Part shown: positions 32,608 to 41,645 of the stretch, one piece after another
Layout of the letters: each line of letters starts with the position of its first letter
Numbering within the stretch: the first letter of the stretch is position 1
Source of the DNA: Ruminococcus flavefaciens
GTDB taxonomy: Bacteria; Bacillota; Clostridia; Oscillospirales; Ruminococcaceae
Assembly (NCBI GenBank): GCA_015067005.1
Contig: SVNH01000003.1
Location: 1-64,000, forward strand
Direction of reading: 5' to 3'
Length of the DNA: 64,000 nt
Program-made: the position numbers and the translations under genes
The notes under the pieces: model-generated
The model's database searches: none
Seen by the model: the letters and a program-made list of their open reading frames with translations, nothing else
What the model was told of the DNA's origin: nothing

Positions 32608-34410
32608 TTGGCTAACGAAAAGATAAGAAATTTCTGTATTATTGCACATATAGACCACGGTAAGTCCACACTTGCCGACCGTATCCTCGAAAAAACCGAG
32701 ACCGTTGCCATCCGCGACATGGAGGACCAGCTTCTCGACAACATGGACATCGAACGTGAGCGCGGAATCACTATCAAAGCCCGTGCGGTACGTCTTAAAT
32801 ACACCGCTCAGGACGGCGAGGACTACATCTTCAACCTCATCGACACCCCCGGTCACGTTGACTTTAATTATGAGGTCTCACGTTCACTTGCCGCCTGCGA
32901 AGGAGCTATACTCGTTGTAGACGCTTCTCAGGGAATCGAGGCTCAGACTCTCGCAAACACATACCTCGCTATCGAGCATGATCTCGAAGTAGTACCGGTA
33001 GTAAACAAGATAGATCTCCCGTCTGCTGAACCGGAAAGAGTATGTGCAGAGGTCGAGAACGTTATCGGTATCCCGGCTATGGACGCTCCGCGTATTTCCG
33101 CAAAAATGGGTACAAACATCGAGGAAGTCCTCGAACGTATCGTTACCGACATCCCTGCTCCTAAGGGTGATCCGGAAAAGCCTCTGAAAGCACTGATTTT
33201 CGACAGCTACTACGACTCCTACAAAGGCGTTATTATATATGTAAGAATAAAGGAAGGAACGGTCAAGGTCGGCGACAATATTCGTCTTATGGCAACAGGC
33301 TCTGTATTCACAGTTGTTGAAGCAGGCTTCATGGATGCTACTTCCTTAGTCAACAACGGCTCTCTCGAAGCCGGCGAAGTCGGCTATATCGCCGCTTCTA
33401 TCAAAAGCATCGGAGACACTCAGGTCGGTGATACCGTCACCAACGATGAATGCCCCTGCGATGAACCTCTCCCCGGCTACCGCAAGGTGAATCCTATGGT
33501 ATTCTCAGGTATTTATCCCGCCGACGGCGCTAAGTACGGCGATCTCCGCGAGGCGCTCGAAAAGCTTCAGCTCAATGACGCTTCCCTTTCATTCGAGCCG
33601 GAAACATCTATCGCACTCGGTTTCGGATTCCGCTGCGGATTCCTCGGACTTCTCCACATGGAGATAATACAGGAGCGTCTCGAACGCGAGTACAATCTTG
33701 ACCTTATCACTACTGCTCCGTCAGTTATATACAAGGTTACTCTCACCAACGGCGAAGTGCAGTACATCGATAACCCTACCAACTATCCCGATCCTGCACT
33801 CATACAGACAGCCGAAGAGCCTATGGTAAAGGCAAGCATCCTCGCTCCTTCCGATTATGTCGGAAATATCATGGAGCTCTGTCAGGACCGCCGCGGAATT
33901 TTCAAGGACATGAAATACCTTGATGATACAAGAGTTGAACTTCACTATGAGCTCCCGCTCAACGAAATAGTATACGACTTCTTCGATGTACTCAAATCGC
34001 GTACCAAAGGATACGCTTCTTTCGACTACGAAATGCTCGGCTACACGCCTTCAAAGCTGGTAAAGCTTGATATACTTCTCAACGGCGATGTTGTTGACGC
34101 TCTTTCGTTTATCATCCATACCGAAAAGGCTTACGGCAGAGCACGTAAGATCGCCGAAAAACTCAAGGAAAACATTCCGCGCCAGATGTTTGAAGTTCCG
34201 ATACAGGCTGCTATCGGCGGAAAGATAATCGCCCGTGAGACCGTAAAGGCAATGCGTAAGGACGTACTCGCAAAATGCTACGGCGGCGATATAACACGTA
34301 AAAAGAAGCTCCTCGAAAAGCAGAAAGAGGGTAAAAAACGTATGCGCCAGTTAGGTACTGTCGAAGTTCCGCAGGAAGCATTCATGAGCGTACTCAAACT
34401 GGATAGCTGA
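32608..34410 (+). CDS. lepA: Elongation factor 4 (LepA)
   Basis: 600 residues from a TTG start at 32608 (SD AGAGG at 32596-32600). G-domain motifs: [17 protein letters not shown] and NKIDLP; RGITI as switch region. The C-terminal half has the LepA-specific end ([21 protein letters not shown]). It is a ribosome-bound GTPase acting on stalled or back-translocated ribosomes. Length is normal for the family. The following small genes are close and read in the same direction. Confidence 0.97.
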   Translation: MANEKIRNFCIIAHIDHGKSTLADRILEKTETVAIRDMEDQLLDNMDIERERGITIKARAVRLKYTAQDGEDYIFNLIDTPGHVDFNYEVSRSLAACEGAILVVDASQGIEAQTLANTYLAIEHDLEVVPVVNKIDLPSAEPERVCAEVENVIGIPAMDAPRISAKMGTNIEEVLERIVTDIPAPKGDPEKPLKALIFDSYYDSYKGVIIYVRIKEGTVKVGDNIRLMATGSVFTVVEAGFMDATSLVNNGSLEAGEVGYIAASIKSIGDTQVGDTVTNDECPCDEPLPGYRKVNPMVFSGIYPADGAKYGDLREALEKLQLNDASLSFEPETSIALGFGFRCGFLGLLHMEIIQERLEREYNLDLITTAPSVIYKVTLTNGEVQYIDNPTNYPDPALIQTAEEPMVKASILAPSDYVGNIMELCQDRRGIFKDMKYLDDTRVELHYELPLNEIVYDFFDVLKSRTKGYASFDYEMLGYTPSKLVKLDILLNGDVVDALSFIIHTEKAYGRARKIAEKLKENIPRQMFEVPIQAAIGGKIIARETVKAMRKDVLAKCYGGDITRKKKLLEKQKEGKKRMRQLGTVEVPQEAFMSVLKLDS

Positions 34411-34423
34411 CAGGGGGTAACCT

Positions 34424-34819
34424 ATGTTCAATTATTGTGTGATCTTCTTTCTCATGGGTATACTTGCAGTTTCATTGATAACTGTTATCGCGGAACTAAT
34501 GACCGAAAGGAACTCCTCTGCCGGTCGATTCTTCCGCGCAATACGCATAAGGCTGCGGGAATTCTCCATGTTCAGCTTCATTGTGACATCTGTAATACTG
34601 CTGATATTTGGTCTCGCTGTCGGTGATGACTGCTTCCGCGGTATATGGGCAGCAATAGCACTTCTCCTCCTCATACTGATAGTGCTGCACCCGAAGGAAG
34701 TCCTGTATTTCCCTAAAAAACGACATAAAGCAGTTCTTCTCAGAAAGCTTTCACCTGCACCCGTATCAAACGAGTGCAAGGAAACTCCATTAGCTTCTGA
34801 AATGCAAAAGAAAGGATAA
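34424..34819 (+). CDS. Small membrane protein
   Basis: 131 residues starting MFNYCVIFFLMGILAVSLIT behind AGGGGGTAACC. Three hydrophobic segments (about 3-24, 48-66, 72-90) and a charged C-terminal tail. It lies 13 bp after lepA, so probably in its operon. No family recognised. Confidence 0.6.
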   Translation: MFNYCVIFFLMGILAVSLITVIAELMTERNSSAGRFFRAIRIRLREFSMFSFIVTSVILLIFGLAVGDDCFRGIWAAIALLLLILIVLHPKEVLYFPKKRHKAVLLRKLSPAPVSNECKETPLASEMQKKG

Positions 34820-34823
34820 TAAT

Positions 34824-35156
34824 ATGAGTATCTATACCTGTCCGTGCTGCGGTAAAAAAGGCTTCAATCCGCTGACAAAAGGTCTTGCAGGCAAAATGAA
34901 TTCAAAAGGGAAGCGCTGCAAATACTGCGGCAAACGCTGTGTGAACGGCAAAGGCGCTACGATTTTCAATGCCATTTTCAGCCTGTTTATTTTCGCCTGC
35001 TTTGTTGTACTTTTCCTCATCTCTCAAAACTACGATTTTCTCGCAAAACGTGAGTTTCCGCTTATGCTGCTTCTGCTTCTGCTTGAAATAATAGTACCTC
35101 GTCTTGTAAACGCGTTCTGCTTCAAGATGACTGAGTCCATACGTCTCGATTACTGA
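34824..35156 (+). CDS. Zinc-ribbon membrane protein
   Basis: 110 residues. An N-terminal zinc ribbon CPCCGKKGFNPLTKGL and CKYCGKRC is followed by two membrane segments (IFSLFIFACFVVLFLI and FPLMLLLLLLEIIVP). Its stop overlaps the hemW start (TGATG), so the two are coupled. Function unknown. Confidence 0.65.
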   Translation: MSIYTCPCCGKKGFNPLTKGLAGKMNSKGKRCKYCGKRCVNGKGATIFNAIFSLFIFACFVVLFLISQNYDFLAKREFPLMLLLLLLEIIVPRLVNAFCFKMTESIRLDY

Positions 35157-36250
35157 TGAAAACACTCGGTATTTATTTTCATGTTCCGTTCTGCGGAAAG
35201 AAGTGTCCTTACTGCGACTTCTATTCAACTGCCTATAACCGGTCATCCGCTGAGGCATATGTTGATGCAGTCATAAGGAATATACAGCATTTTTCAGACC
35301 GTGCCGCTAATGTTGACACGGTCTATTTTGGCGGCGGTACTCCTTCTCTGCTGACCGCTGAACAGATCAGCAGGATACTTGATTCAGCTGCTGCGAATTT
35401 CAATATCGAATCCGATGCCGAGATCACTCTCGAAGCCAATCCTAACACACTGACACCGGAAAAGCTTCTTGCTCTGAGGCATTCCGGCGTGAACCGTCTT
35501 TCGATCGGTGTTCAGTCCATGCTCGATGATGAACTCGCCGTCCTCGGACGTTCTCACAGTGCAGAACGTGCCAAGAGAGCCGTACTCAGCGCAGCAGATG
35601 CCGGCTTCGGAAATATTTCCTGCGATCTTATGATAGCTCTGCCGGAACAGACTCCGGAAAAGCTTACACAGTCGATAGAACGTCTGACCGCTCTGCCGAT
35701 ACAGCATATTTCAGCTTATATCCTCAAAATCGAGGACGGTACCCCTTTCGCTCAAAGCGGAGTTGAGAAATCTCTGCCTGATGAAGAAATGACAGCACAG
35801 CTGTACCTCCACACAGTTAAGCTTCTCGGTGAATACGGATTCATGCAGTATGAGGTCTCGAATTTCGCAAAGGAAGGCTTCCATAGCCGCCACAACTGCC
35901 GCTACTGGAAGTGTGAGGACTACCTCGGCATTGGTCCGGCAGCACACTCCTGCTACAAAGGCAAACGCACGGCTGTCCCTGACGATCTCGGCTCATTTAT
36001 CAGCTCAGACTTCCAACAGAGCATCGTCACTGATGATTCACCTTGCAGCTTCGAGGAACAGGCAATGCTTCGTCTGCGTCTCACGGAAGGACTTGATCTG
36101 AGAAGATTTCCTCAGCAACGTCCGGACGTTGAAAAGCAGATACCGCCCCTCGAAAAAGCCGGATATGTCCGCTTTGACGGCAATGTGGTATCGCTGACAC
36201 CGCAAGGCTTCCTCGTCTCTAATTCCGTCATAGAACGGCTGGTGTTCTGA
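35156..36250 (+). CDS. hemW: Heme chaperone HemW-type radical SAM protein
   Basis: 364 residues. FHVPFCGKKCPYCDFYS gives the radical SAM cysteines CxxxCxxC, with the extra cysteine typical of HemW/HemN-like proteins. FGGGTPSLL, EANPNTL and SIGVQSM complete the SAM-binding core. The C-terminal HemN_C-like part follows (LRLTEGLDLRRF). Often annotated as oxygen-independent coproporphyrinogen oxidase; the short length and lack of an N-terminal extension favour HemW. It follows lepA as in many Firmicutes. Confidence 0.92.
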   Translation: MKTLGIYFHVPFCGKKCPYCDFYSTAYNRSSAEAYVDAVIRNIQHFSDRAANVDTVYFGGGTPSLLTAEQISRILDSAAANFNIESDAEITLEANPNTLTPEKLLALRHSGVNRLSIGVQSMLDDELAVLGRSHSAERAKRAVLSAADAGFGNISCDLMIALPEQTPEKLTQSIERLTALPIQHISAYILKIEDGTPFAQSGVEKSLPDEEMTAQLYLHTVKLLGEYGFMQYEVSNFAKEGFHSRHNCRYWKCEDYLGIGPAAHSCYKGKRTAVPDDLGSFISSDFQQSIVTDDSPCSFEEQAMLRLRLTEGLDLRRFPQQRPDVEKQIPPLEKAGYVRFDGNVVSLTPQGFLVSNSVIERLVF

Positions 36251-36251
36251 A

Positions 36252-36908
36252 TCATTCCAATAACTCCCTGCGTATCTGCGCGAGGAGTTTTTTTTCGCGC
36301 CGTGAGACCTGCACCTGTGTCATCCCAAGAGCCTGTGCGGTCTTTGACTGAGTTAGTTCATGGAAATACCGCAATTCAAGCAGAACACGATCTTTTTCAT
36401 CAAGCCTTGACATTATCTGTCTCAGTGCAAGAGTATCCACGATCCCCTCGTCCGGGGCTTCGGAAGGTATGTCTATCTGCGAATCATCCTCGCCCGATGT
36501 CAGCGAAAGTACGGGCTGACTTACGCACAGCGCCTCGGAGACATCCGATTCATTCTCTCCGGAAATTGCACATAATTCTGAAACTGTCGGATCTCTGCCC
36601 TCACGCTGGCGGAATTCTTCACATATGTCTCTGATACGAAGTGAGAGTTCTTTAAGACTGCGGCTCACCCTTATACTTCCGCCGTCGCGGAAGAGGCGCT
36701 TGATCTCTCCGAGTATGACCGGCACCGCATACGTTGAAAACTTTACTCCCCTGCCGCAGTCAAAGGCTTTAACAGCTTTGAGAAGTCCGATACAGCCGGC
36801 AGAGTAAAGGTCATCATACTCAATCCCACGTCCGCGGAATTTATTCGCACAGAGGTGTACAAGTCCGAGGTTTTCCTCAGCAGAAGGTGCTTTGACTTCA
36901 GTCCCCAT
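36252..36908 (-). CDS. sigF: Forespore sigma factor SigF
   Basis: 218 residues. Region 2 (LVHLCANKFRGRGIEYDDLYSAGCIGLLKAV and FSTYAVPVILGEIKRLFRD), region 3 and region 4 (ELTQSKTAQALGMTQVQVSRREKKLL) are complete. It is the third gene of a spoIIAA-spoIIAB-sigF operon, overlapping spoIIAB by 11 bp, which separates it from SigG. In the model it is held by SpoIIAB until SpoIIAA releases it in the forespore. Confidence 0.93.
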   Translation of the reverse strand: MGTEVKAPSAEENLGLVHLCANKFRGRGIEYDDLYSAGCIGLLKAVKAFDCGRGVKFSTYAVPVILGEIKRLFRDGGSIRVSRSLKELSLRIRDICEEFRQREGRDPTVSELCAISGENESDVSEALCVSQPVLSLTSGEDDSQIDIPSEAPDEGIVDTLALRQIMSRLDEKDRVLLELRYFHELTQSKTAQALGMTQVQVSRREKKLLAQIRRELLE

Positions 36909-37335
36909 GTACCGCTAACCTCTTACGCATGATGACAGTTGTTCCCTTGCCTTTTGAACTCTTTACGCTGAGCTTGTCCATAAAGGACTGCATCACTGAG
37001 AATCCGAGCCCGGAACGTTCTTCCTCGGGAGCGGTCGTAAACAGAGGCGTCATCGCCTGTTCTACGTCTGGGATACCGCAGCCCTTGTCCCTGATTTTTA
37101 TGTATATCTCACGTCCGCGCAGAAGTTTTACCGTAAGCTCAATATTTCCGGTAGTTCCACGGTAAGCGTGTACTACGGCATTCGTTACCGCTTCTGAAAC
37201 GGCTGTCCTTATATCTGACAGTTCCTCAACAGTCGGATCTGCCTGTATCAGAAACGACGAAACAACCGCCCTCGCCGCACTTTCATTCACCGAAAGCGAC
37301 GGCATTGTAAATCTTATCGTATTTATGACTTCCAT
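36898..37335 (-). CDS. spoIIAB: Anti-sigma F factor SpoIIAB
   Basis: 145 residues with a GHKL kinase fold: N box VSEAVTNAVVHAY, G1 box IRDKGCGIPD, G2 region RSGLGFSVMQSFMD. It binds SigF and phosphorylates SpoIIAA. Standard length. Spaced 15 bp from spoIIAA with its own SD (AGGAG). Confidence 0.94.
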   Translation of the reverse strand: MEVINTIRFTMPSLSVNESAARAVVSSFLIQADPTVEELSDIRTAVSEAVTNAVVHAYRGTTGNIELTVKLLRGREIYIKIRDKGCGIPDVEQAMTPLFTTAPEEERSGLGFSVMQSFMDKLSVKSSKGKGTTVIMRKRLAVHGD

Positions 37336-37350
37336 TATTATTTCTCCTGT

Positions 37351-37656
37351 TCACGTTATCTTTACTATGCGTTCAACTCCGGCAAGCTTCAGAACACGGC
37401 GTATATAGGGCTGAGTGTTCATTATCTCAAGACTTCCGCCGCATTCCTTCATTAGCTTGCTTCTGCCCATTATCAGACCTATACCTGAGCTATCCATAAA
37501 TGTGATACCGCCGAAATCAATAGCAAGTTCCCTCGGCTGAACGCTTACAATGTAGTGATCGAGTTCGGTTCTGAGACCTTTTGCGTTATGATGATCAATT
37601 TCACCTTTAAGTCTGGCAATAGCCCTTCCGTTTTCAGTTTTGATGTCTACTTTCAT
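37351..37656 (-). CDS. spoIIAA: Anti-anti-sigma factor SpoIIAA
   Basis: 101 residues of a STAS domain; FMDSSGIGLIMGRSK carries the serine that SpoIIAB phosphorylates. It is the first gene of the spoIIA operon. SD AGGTGACT precedes the ATG. Confidence 0.94.
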   Translation of the reverse strand: MKVDIKTENGRAIARLKGEIDHHNAKGLRTELDHYIVSVQPRELAIDFGGITFMDSSGIGLIMGRSKLMKECGGSLEIMNTQPYIRRVLKLAGVERIVKIT

Positions 37657-37682
37657 AGAGTCACCTCCATTCCTGCTATGAA

Positions 37683-37694
37683 ACGATTATATCA
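37683..37694 (-). promoter_or_regulatory. Extended -10 promoter of spoIIA
   Basis: On minus TGATATAAT has TATAAT at 37686-37691 and the TG of an extended -10, but no good -35 is seen 17 bp upstream. In Bacillus this operon uses SigH with Spo0A boxes; no TGTCGAA is seen nearby here. Confidence 0.5.
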
Positions 37695-37771
37695 CAAGCA
37701 AAACGCGAAAACAGTCGTTTCATGGAAGCGGAACTGAAAATTCTCAATTCCGTTACAATTTGCCTTAAAAC

Positions 37772-37800
37772 TTGAATTTGGCCACTGTTGATGATATAAT
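37772..37800 (+). promoter_or_regulatory. Promoter of the flavin reductase gene
   Basis: TTGAAT (37772-37777), 17 bp, TATAAT (37795-37800) with TGA before it. About 80 bp before the start at 37881. Confidence 0.65.
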
Positions 37801-37880
37801 AATTCTTGAATGCAACGGATCATGCCGTCATAATCAAAACACACCATAAAACAAGCTTCCGATCACTGAAAGGAGAGATC

Positions 37881-38474
37881 ATGGCTAAACAATTCTGGAA
37901 AGGCAGTGCGCTTCTTGCACCTGTACCTGCCGCACTTGTGACCTGCGGCACTATCGAAACTCCTAACGTCCTCACTATTGGCTGGACAGGCATAGTCTGC
38001 ACCCGTCCGCCTATGACTTATATATCAGTGCGTCCAGAGAGATATTCCCACGATATTATCGCTGATTCCGGTGAATTCGTTATCAACCTCACCACATCGG
38101 CTATGTGCCGTGAAACCGACCTATGCGGCGTAAAAAGCGGAAAAGATACCGATAAATTCAAACTCTGCGGATTTCATACCGCTCCGGCACAAAAGATAGC
38201 CGCACCTGTTATCGAAGAGTGTCCCGTAAACCTCGAATGCCGCGTCACAGAGTCAAAACCGCTCGGCTCACACACCATGTTTCTCGCCGAAATAATCGGT
38301 ATCAACGTTGACGAACGCTTCATCGACAGCAAGGGAAAGCTTAATCTCCAGCAATGCGGTCTCATGGCATACGCTCACGGAGAATACTTCGCTCTCGGAA
38401 GGAAACTCGGCGATTTCGGATTCTCTGTACGCAAAAAGAAGAAACACCGTCCGGAAAACAGAACTAAGAAGTGA
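37881..38474 (+). CDS. Flavin reductase-like FMN-binding protein
   Basis: 197 residues from the ATG at 37881 (SD AAAGGAGA); a longer frame upstream lacks SD. The pattern FWKGSALLAPVPAALVTCGT, NVLTIGWTGIVCTRPPMTYISVRPERYSHDII and EFVINLT is the flavin reductase/FMN-binding split barrel. It probably reduces or carries FMN in the cytoplasm. The partner enzyme is not visible nearby. Its end overlaps the opposing gene by 11 bp. Confidence 0.85.
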   Translation: MAKQFWKGSALLAPVPAALVTCGTIETPNVLTIGWTGIVCTRPPMTYISVRPERYSHDIIADSGEFVINLTTSAMCRETDLCGVKSGKDTDKFKLCGFHTAPAQKIAAPVIEECPVNLECRVTESKPLGSHTMFLAEIIGINVDERFIDSKGKLNLQQCGLMAYAHGEYFALGRKLGDFGFSVRKKKKHRPENRTKK

Positions 38475-38802
38475 TATCCTGAATGTAACGGCGAAGCTCC
38501 TTCTCATCAGCGAAATCTATGCCTTTTCTCAGCTCCTCCCTGTCTAACTCAGGCATCAGCGATACATCCGCATGAATGTATTTCAAAGGCGTATCGCTGC
38601 CTCTGCGATACACTGCTATACGTCCGTTCTGTTCGATCACCTTATATGCAGGCTGCGGCTCGCTTATCTCTGCTGCCGCCGCTTTTTCTTCTCTGCGTCT
38701 CTGACCATTAGAATCTCCGAGTGTACATATAACTATGAATCCGGATATGCTCAGAGCCGCAAACAGTGTCATGAATATCCTGTTTTTTACTGATTTTATC
38801 AT
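38464..38802 (-). CDS. Membrane-anchored BofC-like domain protein
   Basis: 112 residues from the ATG at 38802. An N-terminal membrane segment (IFMTLFAALSISGFIVICTLG) is followed by a linker and a domain YKVIEQNGRIAVYRRGSDTPLKYI, with LDREELRKGIDFADEKELRRYIQD at the end. This pattern occurs in small clostridial proteins related to the C-terminal part of BofC. A role in envelope or sporulation control is possible, not proven. Likely an extracytoplasmic domain. Confidence 0.6.
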   Translation of the reverse strand: MIKSVKNRIFMTLFAALSISGFIVICTLGDSNGQRRREEKAAAAEISEPQPAYKVIEQNGRIAVYRRGSDTPLKYIHADVSLMPELDREELRKGIDFADEKELRRYIQDITS

Positions 38803-38892
38803 TATTACCGCCGCCTTGTTGCTTAATTTGTTGTATTTATCATCCCCCGTTTTCCCTATATTATACAAATTGACGTTTTTTTGCGAAAACGC

Positions 38893-38921
38893 TTAACATC
38901 AGTACGCAAATATGGTATAAT
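38893..38921 (+). promoter_or_regulatory. Promoter of the penicillin-binding protein gene
   Basis: TTAACA (38893-38898), 17 bp, TATAAT (38916-38921) with TGG extended -10. Transcription would begin near 38928, which excludes an ATG at 38927 as the start and supports 38996. Confidence 0.75.
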
Positions 38922-38995
38922 GTTATTTGTATGATTGTCTAAAAATATCAGAAAGGAGTTATCGCCGTTCAGCTCCGAACGACTTCTTAGATACG

Positions 38996-41581
38996 ATGAA
39001 CGATAATAATTTTAACATCCCCCAGCAGCCTAACCGTACAGGCAGACCGCCGCAGTCACCTAACGAACGTATGCGTTATCCGCAGCGTCCGGATATGCGT
39101 AATCAGGGAATGCCGCAGCGTATGGGGCAGTACCCTCCGCCGCGTCAGGCTCAGCCGAAAAAGCCAAAGAAAAAAACAAGCAGGGGCATGAAAATATTCA
39201 AAAAACTGATGACTATCATTGCCACTACTCTTCTGTCGCTTTTCCTCGTAATGATAATCACCGGCACTATCGTTGCCACTGCACTTACTGTATACGTCCT
39301 CGATTTCATGGACGATTCCACAAGCATAACTCTTCAGGAGCTTGAATCCGGAAGCGATACCTACTTTTACAGTACAGAGTTAGATGAAAACGGCAACGAA
39401 AAATTAACCGTTATACACCGTATCCAAACCGATGTTCAACGTATTCCGGTTTCTATTGATAAAATACCGCAGCACGTCCGCGATGCATTCGTCTATACCG
39501 AGGACGAGCGTTTCTATACGCATGACGGTGTTGACTATAAGCGTACCTTCTCTGCTTTCGTGAATATGTTCCTGCATATCTACGATACAGAACAGGGTGG
39601 TTCGACTATAACGCAGCAGCTTATCAAAAACCTCACAGGTGATGATGAGCATTCTCCTCAGCGTAAGATACGTGAGATATTCAGTGCCATGCAGCTTGAG
39701 AAGTCCTACTCTAAGGACGAGATACTCGAAGAATACCTCAACTACATCGGCTTCGGCGGCGCTGTAAACGGTATCCAGCTTGCTTCTATCCAGTATTTCG
39801 GCAAAGATGTATCCGAGCTTACTACTCCCGAAGCAGCGGTACTTGCTGCTATCCCGAAGAGCCCTGAGGAATACGGTCCTTTCACAGAATATGTGAACAA
39901 ATACGGCGAACAGGTGAGCGGAAGAGACGTTAACCGTGAACGTCAGAAATACGTTCTCCTTAAGCTCTATCAGAACGGCGCTATTACCTACGATCAGTAC
40001 CAGGAATACAGAAACTCTCCTATCGTTTATGCCGATTCGGACGAATTCAAGGCTAAACACCCTGAGATCAACGCTCAGGACCTCATTGATGAGAACAAGG
40101 TATATACATGGGAAGTTGACGCTATCTACCATGAACTCTTCAGATTTATGAAAAAGGAATACAATATAGATGAAGACGAAGCCCTCAAGCGTATCAATAA
40201 GGGCGGCTACAAGGTATATACTACTATCGACCATAATATGCAGGACTATGTTACAAACAAGTTCCTCGACCTCAACAACATCGTTGATTCAAACGCTGTT
40301 ACAAGATTCGTAGATCTCGACGGCGACGGTACTGCTGAGGAATACAAGCCTCATCTTGCTTTCGTTGCACTCAACTACGATGGTACAGTACGTGCTATCG
40401 TCGGTCAGTGGGGCGAAAAGAAGCACTCACTTGTTACAAACTATGCCGATCACGATAAGCGTCCGGTAGGTTCTACTATCAAGCCTATCTCCGGTTACGG
40501 ATATTGTATCGAAAACAACCTCGTACACTGGGGCTCGATATTCACAGATAAGGCTATCATGAAAAACCCTGAGACCGGTAAGGACTGGCCTTACAACTAC
40601 GACGGACCTCCGACCGGCGGCACACATCCTCTTTACTACTTCCTCCAGAACTCTGTAAATACTGTCTCTGCACAGCTCGTTGAAAAAGCTACTATCCAGA
40701 AAGACTACGAATTCATTACCAAAAACATGGGACTTGATCTCGATCCTGATCACGACCAGTCCTATTCACCACTTTCGATCGGTCAGCTTCACCGCGGTGT
40801 TACCCTCGAAAATCTTGTAAACGCTTACATTCCTTACGGTAATAACGGTATCTACAACGATGCTCACATCATAACACGTATCGAGGACGGTACAAACAAG
40901 ATAATCTATGAGAACGACGGTAATCCGCGTAAAGCGGTAAGCGATGAGACAGCATGGATCATGAACCGTCTCATGAAGACCGTTGTCGACAGCGGTACAG
41001 GTACAGACGCAAAACTCAATAACAAGGTCGTAGTTGGTAAAACAGGTACTACCGAAAACTGGTGGGATCTCACATTCGTAGGTCTTACACGAGATTTCGT
41101 AAGCGGTATCACTATCGGTTACGATAAGAGTGCCGATAATCTCCAGCTTCCTGAATATCTCTCTTCAACCAGAATATGGAAGAACATTATCGGTGAATAC
41201 GCTGATACTCAGTTCCTTGATACTCCTAAGGACTTCGATCCGGTAAAGACTGTTATAGCTCAGCCGATGTGCTCATCATCAGGCATGATCGCAGGTCCGG
41301 GCTGTCCTCAGGGAATCATGGGCTACTGGAAATCTCAGGATCCGCCATACTGTAACGGCGGTCACTATGTCGCACCGGCAAACACCGGAAATGAAGACGG
41401 TGAAGGCGGCGAAGGCGGAGATGCCGGCAATGGCGGCGATGCTGGCAACGGCGGCGACGCTGGCAACGGCGGTGATGCCGGTAACGGCGGCGGTGATGCC
41501 GGAGGAAATGCTGGCGGCGGTGATGCCGGAGGAAATGCTGGCGGCGGCTTTGACGGCGGAGATGCCGGCGGCGGTGAATAA
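38996..41581 (+). CDS. Class A penicillin-binding protein (PBP1A type)
   Basis: 861 residues from the ATG at 38996; an earlier in-frame ATG at 38927 lies at the transcription start. A Pro/Arg/Gln-rich cytoplasmic part of about 60 residues is followed by a membrane segment, then the glycosyltransferase domain (EDERFYTHDGVDYKRTF, GGSTITQQLIKN) and the transpeptidase domain with STIK, SVN and KTGTTE. It makes and cross-links peptidoglycan. The C-terminus (about 65 residues) is a low-complexity repeat of GNGGDAG/GGDAGGNAGG, perhaps a wall-spanning spacer. No SD is adjacent to the ATG; an AAAGGAG stands about 40 nt upstream within a GGAG/CTCC stem. Confidence 0.93.
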   Translation: MNDNNFNIPQQPNRTGRPPQSPNERMRYPQRPDMRNQGMPQRMGQYPPPRQAQPKKPKKKTSRGMKIFKKLMTIIATTLLSLFLVMIITGTIVATALTVYVLDFMDDSTSITLQELESGSDTYFYSTELDENGNEKLTVIHRIQTDVQRIPVSIDKIPQHVRDAFVYTEDERFYTHDGVDYKRTFSAFVNMFLHIYDTEQGGSTITQQLIKNLTGDDEHSPQRKIREIFSAMQLEKSYSKDEILEEYLNYIGFGGAVNGIQLASIQYFGKDVSELTTPEAAVLAAIPKSPEEYGPFTEYVNKYGEQVSGRDVNRERQKYVLLKLYQNGAITYDQYQEYRNSPIVYADSDEFKAKHPEINAQDLIDENKVYTWEVDAIYHELFRFMKKEYNIDEDEALKRINKGGYKVYTTIDHNMQDYVTNKFLDLNNIVDSNAVTRFVDLDGDGTAEEYKPHLAFVALNYDGTVRAIVGQWGEKKHSLVTNYADHDKRPVGSTIKPISGYGYCIENNLVHWGSIFTDKAIMKNPETGKDWPYNYDGPPTGGTHPLYYFLQNSVNTVSAQLVEKATIQKDYEFITKNMGLDLDPDHDQSYSPLSIGQLHRGVTLENLVNAYIPYGNNGIYNDAHIITRIEDGTNKIIYENDGNPRKAVSDETAWIMNRLMKTVVDSGTGTDAKLNNKVVVGKTGTTENWWDLTFVGLTRDFVSGITIGYDKSADNLQLPEYLSSTRIWKNIIGEYADTQFLDTPKDFDPVKTVIAQPMCSSSGMIAGPGCPQGIMGYWKSQDPPYCNGGHYVAPANTGNEDGEGGEGGDAGNGGDAGNGGDAGNGGDAGNGGGDAGGNAGGGDAGGNAGGGFDGGDAGGGE

Positions 41582-41590
41582 ATAAAAAAA

Positions 41591-41628
41591 CTGTCCACAT
41601 AGTGTCATATCCTATGTGGACAGCTTTA
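41591..41628 (+). terminator. Terminator of the penicillin-binding protein gene
   Basis: CTGTCCACATAG (41591-41602) pairs with CTATGTGGACAG (41612-41623), then CTTTAT. The stem is strong and the T tail short. Confidence 0.75.
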
Positions 41629-41645
41629 TAGAATAAGGTGATTTT

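Noticed and set aside
41279-41608. Minus-strand Ala/Ser/His/Pro-rich frames
   Set aside because: Antisense readings of the glycine-rich repeat of the PBP gene.
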